A DNA stretch of 21,721 bases from CAZNHL01 sp964572965 (GTDB lineage Bacteria; Bacteroidota; Bacteroidia; Cytophagales; UBA9547), in contig CAZNHL010000070.1 in the NCBI GenBank assembly GCA_964572965.1, positions 1 to 21,721 of the forward strand. Reading direction: 5' to 3'. Shown in pieces: positions 1 to 7,144 of the stretch. Both the position numbers and the translations under genes were made by a program. Positions within the stretch are counted from its first letter, which is position 1, and each line of letters opens with the position of its first letter. The notes beneath the pieces were generated by a model. That model ran no database searches. It was not told the origin of the DNA and worked only from the letters and a program-made list of their open reading frames with translations.

Positions 1-95
1 AATCATTTGCACTATCAGGAAATTATTAGGTAAAATTCAGAATCTCTGGTTAAACGGATCAGCTAAGGTACGCTGAAACGGATACTCAATAATAT

Positions 96-118
96 AGTAT
101 TAAGTACAAAGTATTAAG
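96..118. repeat. Short direct repeat AGTATTAAG x2
   Basis: Two exact copies of AGTATTAAG lie at 96-104 and 110-118, 14 bases apart, in the AT-rich left edge of the window. Similar AGTATTAAG-type runs occur between genes in other Bacteroidota as far as I recall, but no function is assigned. No coding sequence is visible in bases 1-146. Confidence 0.4.
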
Positions 119-146
119 CGACTTCCTGATTCCAAGACTTACCAAC

Positions 147-176
147 AAAAAAAGGACTTCTTTTGGAAGTCCCTTT
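147..176 (-). terminator. Rho-independent terminator of the polyprenyl synthase gene
   Basis: On the minus strand a 7-bp stem, GGACTTC/GAAGTCC (172-166 with 160-154), has a 5-base loop and is followed by seven T. With one bulged G the stem extends by an AAA/TTT pairing. It lies just past the stop codon at 192, as expected for an intrinsic terminator. Confidence 0.8.
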
Positions 177-191
177 GGTTAATATCTTTAC

Positions 192-1169
192 TTACTTTTT
201 TCTTTCAATAGTAAAGTCTATAAGAGACTTTAATGACGAACGGTATTCTGATTCGGGGAAGGACTCGAGAATTGCAACAGCTTCATCACGATAGGCTTTC
301 ATCACTTTGGTAGTATACTCTATCCCACCTGATTTCCTTACGAAATCTATTACCTCTGCAACTTTTTTACTTTTATCACTCTGGTTCTTGACGATATAAA
401 TGATACGGCGCTTGTCTAGCCAGGAAGCATTATTTAAAGCATAGATCAATGGCAATGTCATTTTTTTTTCCTTGATGTCAATGCCTAATGGTTTACCTAT
501 TTCATCAGTACCATAATCAAACAAATCGTCTTTGATCTGGAATGCAATACCAACCTTTTCACCAAACAGCTTTGCTTTATCAACAATATCCGTAGGCTGA
601 TTAGCAGAAGCCGCCCCTACAGCGCAACAAGAAGCTATGAGAGATGCCGTTTTAGCTCTTATGATTTCAAAGTAAACATCTTCTGTTATATCAAGTTTGC
701 GGGCCTTGTCCATCTGCAGTAACTCTCCCTCACTCATTTCACGAACGGCATTAGAGACCAACTGCAATTGATTGAATTCCCCATGATCTACCGCAAGCAA
801 TAAACCTCTTGATAAAAGATAGTCACCAACAAGAACTGCTATCTTATTCTTCCAAAGCGCATTAATAGAAAAAAAACCCCTTCTGTAATTCGAATCATCA
901 ACGACATCGTCGTGTACCAGTGTTGCTGTATGCAACAATTCAATTAAAGCTGCACCTCTGAATGTCGAGTCCGTAACACCACCGCATAGCTTTGCTGTCA
1001 GGAACACAAACATCGGGCGGATCTGTTTCCCTTTCCGCTTAACGATGTAGTTTGTTATTTTATCCAACAGTAATACATTGCTCTTCATGGAGTGCTTGAA
1101 TTTATCTTCAAACTCCTTCATTTCAGAAGCAATGACTGCCTGTATTTGATCTAGATTTACTGATGACAT
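192..1169 (-). CDS. Long-chain polyprenyl diphosphate synthase
   Basis: This trans-prenyltransferase should add isopentenyl diphosphate units head-to-tail to an allylic primer. It is cytoplasmic and probably makes the side chain of menaquinone. Seen in the 325-residue product: GKQIRP (47-52), the first aspartate-rich motif DDVVD (87-91) inside LLHTATLVHDD, and the second, DDLFD (214-218), inside QIKDDLFDYG. The residues just before the first motif are small (A82, T83) rather than aromatic. In this family that goes with long products (about C35-C45), so octaprenyl or heptaprenyl synthase is more likely than farnesyl or geranylgeranyl synthase. Exact chain length cannot be read from sequence. 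Length is typical and the ATG at 1169 gives the usual N-terminus. The gene is bounded by terminators on both sides and is probably monocistronic. Confidence 0.93.
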   Translation of the reverse strand: MSSVNLDQIQAVIASEMKEFEDKFKHSMKSNVLLLDKITNYIVKRKGKQIRPMFVFLTAKLCGGVTDSTFRGAALIELLHTATLVHDDVVDDSNYRRGFFSINALWKNKIAVLVGDYLLSRGLLLAVDHGEFNQLQLVSNAVREMSEGELLQMDKARKLDITEDVYFEIIRAKTASLIASCCAVGAASANQPTDIVDKAKLFGEKVGIAFQIKDDLFDYGTDEIGKPLGIDIKEKKMTLPLIYALNNASWLDKRRIIYIVKNQSDKSKKVAEVIDFVRKSGGIEYTTKVMKAYRDEAVAILESFPESEYRSSLKSLIDFTIERKK

Positions 1170-1186
1170 TGTAAGTACAATAATAC

Positions 1187-1194
1187 CAAAAATA
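1187..1194 (-). promoter_or_regulatory. Possible -7 promoter element of the polyprenyl synthase gene
   Basis: On the minus strand the octamer TATTTTTG fits the Bacteroidota -7 consensus TAnnTTTG, 17 bases before the ATG. No TTG is seen at the right distance upstream, where the preceding terminator hairpin sits, so the call is weak. Confidence 0.3.
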
Positions 1195-1210
1195 ACCCAA
1201 ATAGATAAAA

Positions 1211-1243
1211 ATAAAGGCTCTACATTTTATGCAGAGCCTTTAT
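1211..1243 (-). terminator. Terminator downstream of the OmpA gene
   Basis: A perfect 11-bp inverted repeat (1211-1221 with 1233-1243, core AAAGGCTCT/AGAGCCTTT) has an 11-base loop. It lies 18 bases past the stop codon of the OmpA gene. On the minus strand it is followed by TTTTATCTATTT. T-rich flanks on both strands may let it work in both directions. Confidence 0.8.
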
Positions 1244-1261
1244 TTTATTTACAGAAAGGAG

Positions 1262-2227
1262 TTATTCCATACCGATACTCATTTCTACACGTCTGTTAAG
1301 CTTACGACCAGCTTCATCAGCGTTTGATGCTTTAGGTTTCGTATCTCCAAAACCGTTTGAGGTTATTCTCACCGGATCGATTCCGCTATTATTTACAAGG
1401 TATTTTTTAACCGATTCGGCTCTGCGTTTTGAAAGATCCAAGTTTTTAGTAGCATCTCCTTTGTTATCAGTATGGCCTTCAAGATGTAGCTTGTATTCCG
1501 GATTATTAGCTAATACCACACCCAAATCATTCAATGAAGGGAATGAAGAAGATACGATAACGTCTTTACCTGTTTCAAACAACAAGTTATCGAAAGCTTT
1601 TTGCAGCTTTTGCTTATCCTCAGCTTTCAATTCCGGACATCCTTTGTTCGATCTTGGTCCTACTTTGGTAGGGCAAAGATCTTCTGAATCTTTCAGACCA
1701 TCTCCATCAGTATCTGCATCTGCTGCCGGACAACCTTTGTTACTTTTCAAACCAGGCACTGTAGGACAGTTGTCTTCTGAATCAGGAATACCGTCTTTAT
1801 CTGTATCCGGGCAACCGTCAAACTGAGGTAAACCAGCAAATCCAGGACACTTATCATCCTTATCATTAATACCGTCACCATCTTTATCGCCCCATGGGCA
1901 ACCATGGTTATCGGCAGGTCCTTTCTCGTTGATACACTGATCTTCATAATCATAAACACCGTCAAAGTCAGTATCAAGCGGACAACCGAACGGAGTTACC
2001 TGCATTCCTTTTGGAGTATGCGGGCACTTATCGGTGTAATCCTGAACACCATCGCCGTCACTATCAGCTGCAACGCCCCTGTAGCTTCCTTTCAGATTTT
2101 CATTAGGCTTTGGTTTTTTTGATTTCTGATGTTTTTTTGTCTGTTTCGGGTTTTGCGCTACAACTTCTGTTGTAAATACAGTACCCAAAGCAAGAAGGCA
2201 AACAAAAAGTAATTTTCTCATTGGCAT
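1262..2227 (-). CDS. OmpA-family outer-membrane protein with thrombospondin type 3 repeats
   Basis: A secreted protein of 321 residues that probably ties the outer membrane to peptidoglycan. In order: a signal peptide (1-25, ending VVAQ); a basic linker rich in K, P and Q (26-45); five calcium-binding type 3 repeats (about 54-198), each with a D-rich loop such as DSDGDGVQD or DTDKDGIPD followed by a C-P or G-C-P element; and an OmpA C-terminal domain (about 205-321) with EGHTDNKG (250-257), LSKRRAESVKKYL and NRRVEM. No N-terminal beta-barrel is present, so it is probably periplasmic or surface-associated. The ATG at 2227 lies 7 bases after the leuA stop, suggesting co-transcription; the Met at residue 3 is an alternative start. 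A strong terminator follows. Family assignment is secure; the cellular role is inferred. Confidence 0.92.
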   Translation of the reverse strand: MPMRKLLFVCLLALGTVFTTEVVAQNPKQTKKHQKSKKPKPNENLKGSYRGVAADSDGDGVQDYTDKCPHTPKGMQVTPFGCPLDTDFDGVYDYEDQCINEKGPADNHGCPWGDKDGDGINDKDDKCPGFAGLPQFDGCPDTDKDGIPDSEDNCPTVPGLKSNKGCPAADADTDGDGLKDSEDLCPTKVGPRSNKGCPELKAEDKQKLQKAFDNLLFETGKDVIVSSSFPSLNDLGVVLANNPEYKLHLEGHTDNKGDATKNLDLSKRRAESVKKYLVNNSGIDPVRITSNGFGDTKPKASNADEAGRKLNRRVEMSIGME

Positions 2228-2234
2228 TGTTTGA

Positions 2235-3728
2235 TTAATAGATTTTGTTTAGTGCATCTAAATAAGCTTCCACAGAAGCAACCACAATATCTGTATTTGC
2301 AGAGAAACCATACATTGTATCGTTACCACGCTTAAGCGTCATGTGTACTTTTCCGAAGTCGTTAGAGCCTTCAGTGATTGTCTGAACCAGGAATTCTTCC
2401 AGAACCACATCAGGTTTTACAATCTTGTTAACACATGCAATGGCTGCATCAACCGGACCGTTACCTTCAGACTCTGCTGTTTCGATTTTACCGTTCACCT
2501 TCAAAGCCAGTTTTGCTTTTGGTGTTTTCTTAAAACCACAGGTCACTTCCAATTCCTCAATAAACAAGCCTCTGTCTGCACTACCCTGCCCCATCAACGA
2601 ATGTAAATCTTTGTCATTTACATTGTCTTTTTTTGCATCTGCTATCTCAAGGAACTTAGTATATTTTTCTTCTAATTCTTCTTTTGTAAGTGTGTAGCCA
2701 AGTAACTCCAAACGGTAGTTCAAAGCAGCACGACCTGAACGTGCGGTCAAAATGATAGATGAAGCACCTGCTCCTACCATTTCTGGCTCCATGATCTCGT
2801 AGTTCTCTCTGTTCTTGATCATACCATCCTGGTGAATACCGGAAGAATGCGCAAAAGCATTTTTACCTACAATTGCCTTGTTTGGCTGAACCGGCATACG
2901 CATCATGCTGGACACTTTACGGCTCAACGGATAAATTCGTTTCGTTTCTATGCCAGTTTCCAAACCTAGTTCTTTGTGCGTGCGCAAAGCCATTACCACC
3001 TCTTCCATAGAGGTGTTACCGGCACGTTCACCAATACCGTTGATAGTACACTCAACCTGACGAGCACCATTAATTACTCCTTCTAATGAGTTTGCTGTTG
3101 CAAGACCCAAATCATTATGGCAGTGTACAGAAATAATTGCTTTGTCAATATTGCTTACATGATCTACCAGGTACTTGATTTTAGCCCCATACTCTTCCGG
3201 TAAACAATAGCCGTTTGTATCAGGAATATTTACAGTAGTAGCACCGGCAGCAATCACAGCCTCTACCATTCTTGCAAGAAAAGCATTTTCAGCTCTTCCG
3301 GCATCTTCAAAATAGAATTCTACATCGTCCACAAAGTTTCTTGCAAATTTTGTAGCCTTAATGGCACGTTCAACAATCTCGTCACGAGTAGCGTTAAACT
3401 TGTATTTAATATGGTAATCAGAAGCACCGATACCAGTATGTATACGCTTACGTTTTGCGAATTTCAATGCATCAGCAGCAACTGTAATGTCTTTCTCAAC
3501 AGCACGTGTTAATGCACAGATCACAGGATTACTAACAGCTTTAGAGATCTGTACTACAGATTCGAAATCACCGGGACTTGAGATAGGAAAACCAGCTTCA
3601 ATAATATCAACGCCGAGCAGTTCGAGTTCTTTCGCAATCACGATCTTTTCAGGGGTGGTCAACTGACAGCCAGGAACTTGCTCGCCATCTCTCAGGGTGG
3701 TGTCGAAAATGTAGACTCGATTACTCAT
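2235..3728 (-). CDS. leuA: 2-isopropylmalate synthase
   Basis: Catalyses the first committed step of leucine synthesis: acetyl-CoA plus 2-oxoisovalerate to 2-isopropylmalate. The 497-residue protein begins with a DRE-TIM barrel carrying signature 1, DTTLRDGEQVPG (9-20), and signature 2, HCHNDLGLATANS (202-214), whose histidines bind the metal. GIHQDG (297-302) lies in the following helical subdomain. A C-terminal allosteric domain (about 370-497) would bind leucine for feedback control. The FPISSPGDF segment favours isopropylmalate synthase over homocitrate or citramalate synthase. No leuB, leuC or leuD is nearby; the gene stands alone upstream of an OmpA gene, so its partners must be elsewhere. 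The ATG at 3728 gives the usual N-terminus. Confidence 0.93.
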   Translation of the reverse strand: MSNRVYIFDTTLRDGEQVPGCQLTTPEKIVIAKELELLGVDIIEAGFPISSPGDFESVVQISKAVSNPVICALTRAVEKDITVAADALKFAKRKRIHTGIGASDYHIKYKFNATRDEIVERAIKATKFARNFVDDVEFYFEDAGRAENAFLARMVEAVIAAGATTVNIPDTNGYCLPEEYGAKIKYLVDHVSNIDKAIISVHCHNDLGLATANSLEGVINGARQVECTINGIGERAGNTSMEEVVMALRTHKELGLETGIETKRIYPLSRKVSSMMRMPVQPNKAIVGKNAFAHSSGIHQDGMIKNRENYEIMEPEMVGAGASSIILTARSGRAALNYRLELLGYTLTKEELEEKYTKFLEIADAKKDNVNDKDLHSLMGQGSADRGLFIEELEVTCGFKKTPKAKLALKVNGKIETAESEGNGPVDAAIACVNKIVKPDVVLEEFLVQTITEGSNDFGKVHMTLKRGNDTMYGFSANTDIVVASVEAYLDALNKIY

Positions 3729-3770
3729 AATGAAAATATTTTTTGCTCAACGCACAATATACCTAAAGTT

Positions 3771-3778
3771 CAAATATA
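3771..3778 (-). promoter_or_regulatory. Possible -7 promoter element of leuA
   Basis: On the minus strand the octamer TATATTTG matches TAnnTTTG, about 43 bases before the leuA ATG. The nearest upstream TTG is only 13 bases away, shorter than the usual 17-23, so the -33 element is not convincing. Confidence 0.4.
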
Positions 3779-3889
3779 ATACTTTTTTAATCAACCATGA
3801 AGGATTTCACATGAGTCAAAGGCAGGATTTTTTCATTATAATTACGGTTCCCAAAACTCCCTAACTTAAACACAGAAACACCTGAACAC

Positions 3890-3920
3890 TTTGTGATATC
3901 AACAATTACCGATAGATTTG
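3890..3920 (+). promoter_or_regulatory. Bacteroidota-type promoter for the secreted protein at 3943
   Basis: TTTG (3890-3893), a 19-base spacer and TAGATTTG (3913-3920) match the -33/-7 consensus of the Bacteroidota primary sigma factor exactly. The -7 box ends 22 bases before the ATG, leaving a short leader. Confidence 0.7.
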
Positions 3921-3942
3921 AAAATCATTTTATAATGCCTTC

Positions 3943-4476
3943 ATGAAGCACGTATTATTTACATTCGTATTATCATTTCTCTTCATTACCTGTATTGCAC
4001 AAAAAAATGCTATTGACACTTTAGCATATAAGAAAACCATACATGACCAGGCCTCGGCAATGGGACAGTCAATGCTAAAAAAAGACTTCAATTCCTTTGC
4101 GAAATACGTACACCCAAAAATCATGGAAATGATGGGCGGGAAACAAAAGCTGATAGATGAAATGAAAAAGAGCATGGAAGAGATTGAGGCCAGCGAAGTA
4201 TTCTTCCTTAATATTGCTTTTGGCGAAAGCTCTGAAATAATAAGCTACAATAAAGAACTCCAGAGCACTATTTTGCAAACAATTGGCATGAAAGTGCCAA
4301 ACGGGCGCATGGTCACCAAATCCACACTCATAGTCGTTTCCGCTGACAATGGGAAAAACTGGTATTTCATTGATGCAGCCGGCAATAATATTCAGGCTAT
4401 GAAAAAGGATCTCCCAAACCTGAGTCCCGACTTAGTGATTCCACCAAGACAACAACCCGTGTTTTACAATGATTAA
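3943..4476 (+). CDS. Secreted protein of unknown function, possibly NTF2-like
   Basis: The product has 177 residues. It begins with a typical signal peptide (1-20, MKHVLF...ITCIAQ), so it is exported to the periplasm or beyond. The mature part starts with a helical segment (IHDQASAMGQSMLKKDFNSF) followed by YVHPKIMEMMGG, and continues with alternating strands ending KNWYFIDAAGN. This arrangement resembles the small alpha+beta NTF2/SnoaL-like proteins common in Bacteroidota, but no catalytic motif is seen and I assign no function. The C-terminus is proline-rich. A very good promoter precedes it, it is divergent from leuA, and it is probably a single-gene unit. Confidence 0.82.
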   Translation: MKHVLFTFVLSFLFITCIAQKNAIDTLAYKKTIHDQASAMGQSMLKKDFNSFAKYVHPKIMEMMGGKQKLIDEMKKSMEEIEASEVFFLNIAFGESSEIISYNKELQSTILQTIGMKVPNGRMVTKSTLIVVSADNGKNWYFIDAAGNNIQAMKKDLPNLSPDLVIPPRQQPVFYND

Positions 4477-4491
4477 GTCCTTCTATATATC

Positions 4492-4608
4492 ATGCATTTC
4501 ACCAATATTGATTACTTTAACCCAGAGACAGAAAAACAACAAAAAGCCTATAAGATCCCGGGAAAGGACCACATTCAACTAGCTTAGTCCGATTTGACCC
4601 TATCCAGA
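4492..4608 (+). pseudogene. Probable relic of a DUF4269 gene (N-terminus only)
   Basis: An ATG at 4492 opens a 31-codon frame (stop 4585-4587) encoding MHFTNIDYFN... and then EKQQKAYKI. This resembles, from memory, the start of DUF4269 proteins, which begin with an aromatic-N-x-x-Y-L segment followed by a QQ-x-AY segment. In the same frame, right after the stop, SDL can be read, reminiscent of the SDLDI motif of that family. The pattern suggests an internal deletion followed by decay. The rest of the roughly 175-residue family is missing. It could also be chance. Confidence 0.33.
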
Positions 4609-4649
4609 CGGGACTATTCCTATAAATCCTGATACTGATAACACCTTTA

Positions 4650-5735
4650 CTAATGAGAGCACAAGTTTATTATATCTTCTTTTGACAATAATCTCCCGAA
4701 GCCATCAGACGTGATTTTTTTATTTATCAGGCTCTTCTTATTCTCATAATCACACTGGCAGGCTATACGGCGCCCCGCCTCTTCTTCAGTATATCCCCTT
4801 TGTAAAAGGCGTCGTTTCTGAGTGCCTTTATCAATATCCAGCAACAAAACCTCATTATTACAAATATGTGTAAGGCCGGCTTCTGCAAGCAAAGCACTCT
4901 CCAGCAAAATTACACCTTGCAAGCCATATAACTTTCGTCTTAGCAAGAGCATCAAAGGCATATATATCAGTCGGTTTAAAATTTCAAGTTTTTCGGTATC
5001 ATTAAAAACAATACGCCCCAATTGCTTTCTGTCAATAAAACCGTCTGACTTTAAAATACTTTCACCAATTTCTTTGGCCAGTTGGGTTCTGAAACTAACA
5101 TACACAGGTTCCTGAAGGTCTTCCATAATGGCATGACCTACCTTATCCAGATCGATATAATGAACCTGCCGTGGGAAACTTTCCTGCAAAGAGATTATTT
5201 CCCTGCAAAAATGGCTTTTCCCTGCCCCTATCTCACCTGTAACGCCAATAATACGCTGTTTTGAAAGTCGCTCTTCAAGTGCCTTCTTAACATTTAAAGG
5301 CACATACTCATGAATCAGCCCCTGTTCAAGCTGAAGTGCTTTTACAGCCCCAGAGCTTATATGTGTAAGGCTTTGCTGGCTCGGAAGGAAAAAGGTTTCA
5401 ATACCAAGCCGCTGACTGTCACCCACCTGATGCAACAGCAGCTCAAAGTTAAAGTCTTCCCCATTTCTAAGTCCTCTGATAATGTATTTAACATTTTGCT
5501 CATAGGCGAAATCGACCAGTAAGCCTTTAAATGAAGTAACGCTTATCCCCTTTTTAGCACCAATGGCTTCTTTTACCAGTGCAGTTCTTTCTTCAATAGA
5601 AAAAAGGTATTTTTTAGCCGGATTATTACCTATTGCTACAATCAACTCCTCAAATGCATCTTTTGCGCGCATAATAATATCCAGATGACCGTATGTAACC
5701 GGGTCACCCGAAAAAGCATAAATTGCTTTTCTCAT
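4650..5735 (-). CDS. coaDE: Bifunctional phosphopantetheine adenylyltransferase / dephospho-CoA kinase (CoaD-CoaE fusion)
   Basis: Predicted to carry out the last two steps of CoA synthesis: 4'-phosphopantetheine plus ATP to dephospho-CoA, then phosphorylation to CoA. Residues 1-157 are a full CoaD with TYGH (14-17), NPAKKYLFS (38-46), RGLR (87-90) plus EDFNFE, and ISSGAVK (126-132). Residues 161-361 are a CoaE with P-loop GVTGEIGAGKS (164-174), DLDKVGH (195-201), LLESALLAEAG (277-287) and the lid segment RRLLQRGYTEEEA. Total length is close to the sum of the separate enzymes (about 160 plus 200). The nucleotide-binding loop of CoaD reads AFSGDP instead of the usual PGTFDP, an oddity. The ATG overlaps the upstream HD-gene stop by 4 bases (ATGA), so translation is probably coupled. 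The domain order equals that of animal CoA synthase. Both halves look active; this is not proven. Confidence 0.9.
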   Translation of the reverse strand: MRKAIYAFSGDPVTYGHLDIIMRAKDAFEELIVAIGNNPAKKYLFSIEERTALVKEAIGAKKGISVTSFKGLLVDFAYEQNVKYIIRGLRNGEDFNFELLLHQVGDSQRLGIETFFLPSQQSLTHISSGAVKALQLEQGLIHEYVPLNVKKALEERLSKQRIIGVTGEIGAGKSHFCREIISLQESFPRQVHYIDLDKVGHAIMEDLQEPVYVSFRTQLAKEIGESILKSDGFIDRKQLGRIVFNDTEKLEILNRLIYMPLMLLLRRKLYGLQGVILLESALLAEAGLTHICNNEVLLLDIDKGTQKRRLLQRGYTEEEAGRRIACQCDYENKKSLINKKITSDGFGRLLSKEDIINLCSH

Positions 5736-6361
5736 AACAAAGAAAGTTCAGTGGTTAAATTTACTCTCGCCTGCTTTTCGTATTTATCAACAAAAAAAGC
5801 TGTTCTGTAAATAGCAGGAGCTGCCAGGAATTTATTCAGTACAGTTTTGCGTCCGGGTTTATAAAGCAGATCCGGATACGCACTAAACTCGTTCCGAATA
5901 CCCATAACGTATTCCTGATAGGCTTCTGGACTTTTCCCAAGCACTAATAAATCAAGATCCAGCAATTGTTTCATTTCCTCACTTTCAGATTTCTCTACGG
6001 GGAAATGATACCGGGTCTTTTTGATCAACGCAACTACCTGATCAATCAGCTTCGGATCAACATTTAACTCATTCAAAGCTTGAACAGCAAAAGCAGCGCT
6101 TTTTTCTTCATTTTTCTTATTACCAGGAACATAAATACAATCATGAAACCAGATCGCAAGATGAAGCGCCTCGGAATAAGGGAAAACAATACTCCCCTGC
6201 AGCATACTTAAAATATGCTCACAGTTATGATAGGCACGATGCTCCTCCGAATAAAGTTCCTGGAGCTTACCGAATACTTTATGAGAAGTTTCATCAGGGA
6301 AGCGAAGCCCAAGGCTTAATTCTTCCCAAAAAGCAGTTAAAATTACATGTGTGTTTTTCAT
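5732..6361 (-). CDS. HD-superfamily metal-dependent phosphohydrolase (COG4339-like)
   Basis: From the chosen ATG at 6361 the product has 209 residues. Metal-binding motifs of the HD fold are visible: YHNCEH (44-49), WFHD (71-74, the HD pair) and the later LLDLDLL (133-139). This pattern fits the uncharacterised family of predicted HD phosphohydrolases whose members carry YHN..H near the N-terminus. The substrate is unknown. The open frame runs 19 codons further upstream to a TTG at 6418 that overlaps the stop of the regulator gene. I prefer the ATG because family members start shortly before the first helix, but the TTG start (228 residues) cannot be excluded. It is the middle gene of a three-gene operon and its stop overlaps the start of coaDE, so nucleotide or CoA metabolism is a possible context; this is inference. 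Confidence 0.85.
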   Translation of the reverse strand: MKNTHVILTAFWEELSLGLRFPDETSHKVFGKLQELYSEEHRAYHNCEHILSMLQGSIVFPYSEALHLAIWFHDCIYVPGNKKNEEKSAAFAVQALNELNVDPKLIDQVVALIKKTRYHFPVEKSESEEMKQLLDLDLLVLGKSPEAYQEYVMGIRNEFSAYPDLLYKPGRKTVLNKFLAAPAIYRTAFFVDKYEKQARVNLTTELSLL

Positions 6362-6414
6362 GATCCAAAGGACATTATTTACACAGGCTATTTCATTGAT
6401 GTATGGTAAGATTA

Positions 6415-7005
6415 TCAACTTTCCTGTTTCCGTACACGGCTCAGGGACTCCGGGGTAATGCCTATGTATGAGGCTATATAATGATGCGGTATTTTATTAA
6501 TTAGGCCCGGATATAGTTTTAAGAACTTTTCATACCTGTAATTAGCAGAGCTATGCTGCAAATCATAAATTCTTTCCATGGCAAGCAAGTAATTGTATTC
6601 AGCCATTAACCTTCCTATTTTCTGGAAACTGAAATACTTTTCAAATAACCTCTGTAAATCAGCATAAGACAAAGTAAACAGCACGCAGTCTTCCAGCACC
6701 TGAATGCTTTCCTGCGAAGGTTCCTGCTTCAGAAAACTTGTAAAACCGGCAACAAGAGAGTTTCTGTTATCAACATTAAAATAAGAAGTATATTCTTTAT
6801 CGTTGGCACAATAGTAAACCCGCAGAATTCCTTTAGTCAAAAAGCCGACATTCCTGCATATTTCCCCCTGACTCAAAAAGAATTCGCCTTTTTTAAGTTT
6901 AACAGGTTTTAATAAGTCTATAAAGTCATCGTATTCAGTATCTCTTACATCGGTAAACGATAACAATACATTTCTTAAAGCTGTTTTTTGATTCTCTCCA
7001 ATCAT
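6415..7005 (-). CDS. Crp/Fnr-family transcriptional regulator
   Basis: A 196-residue product. The N-terminal cyclic-nucleotide-binding-type beta-roll (about 20-120) shows LKKGEFFLSQGE and GFLTKGILRVYY. The C-terminal helix-turn-helix is short and of the Bacteroidota type, IPHHYIASYIGITPESLSRVRK-like (172-193). No cysteine cluster for an iron-sulfur centre is seen, and the residues that bind cAMP in E. coli Crp are not evident, so the ligand is unknown. It is first in an operon with the HD protein and coaDE and diverges from the sigma-factor gene, so autoregulation or control of both units is possible. The family is secure; the targets are inferred. Confidence 0.9.
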   Translation of the reverse strand: MIGENQKTALRNVLLSFTDVRDTEYDDFIDLLKPVKLKKGEFFLSQGEICRNVGFLTKGILRVYYCANDKEYTSYFNVDNRNSLVAGFTSFLKQEPSQESIQVLEDCVLFTLSYADLQRLFEKYFSFQKIGRLMAEYNYLLAMERIYDLQHSSANYRYEKFLKLYPGLINKIPHHYIASYIGITPESLSRVRKQES

Positions 7006-7027
7006 TTGTTACTATTCAGATGCTACA

Positions 7028-7035
7028 CAAATCTA
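7028..7035 (-). promoter_or_regulatory. Possible -7 promoter element of the Crp/Fnr-HD-coaDE operon
   Basis: The minus-strand octamer TAGATTTG fits TAnnTTTG, 22 bases before the regulator's ATG. No good TTG is seen about 19 bases upstream, so only the -7 half is supported. Confidence 0.4.
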
Positions 7036-7144
7036 ACTTGTCTCCGGTTATATTTACATCTTTGATATTTTTTTTAAAAATAAATCGTTACCCACCCGGC
7101 ACATTTCATTTACCTGTCGTCTTAGATAAAACAAACATAAAGAA

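Noticed and set aside
1461..1826. Open frame of 121 codons on the plus strand
   Set aside because: It is the antisense shadow of the repeat region of the OmpA gene, with no signal or domain.
1620..2070. Periodic D-rich segments that could be taken for a DNA tandem repeat
   Set aside because: The periodicity comes from thrombospondin type 3 protein repeats; the DNA copies are diverged.
2235..3728. Homocitrate or citramalate synthase
   Set aside because: The motifs, the FPISSPGDF segment and the C-terminal regulatory domain fit isopropylmalate synthase better.
6362..6418. TTG start for the HD protein, overlapping the regulator stop
   Set aside because: The extra 19 residues are not typical of the family, though the overlap keeps it possible.
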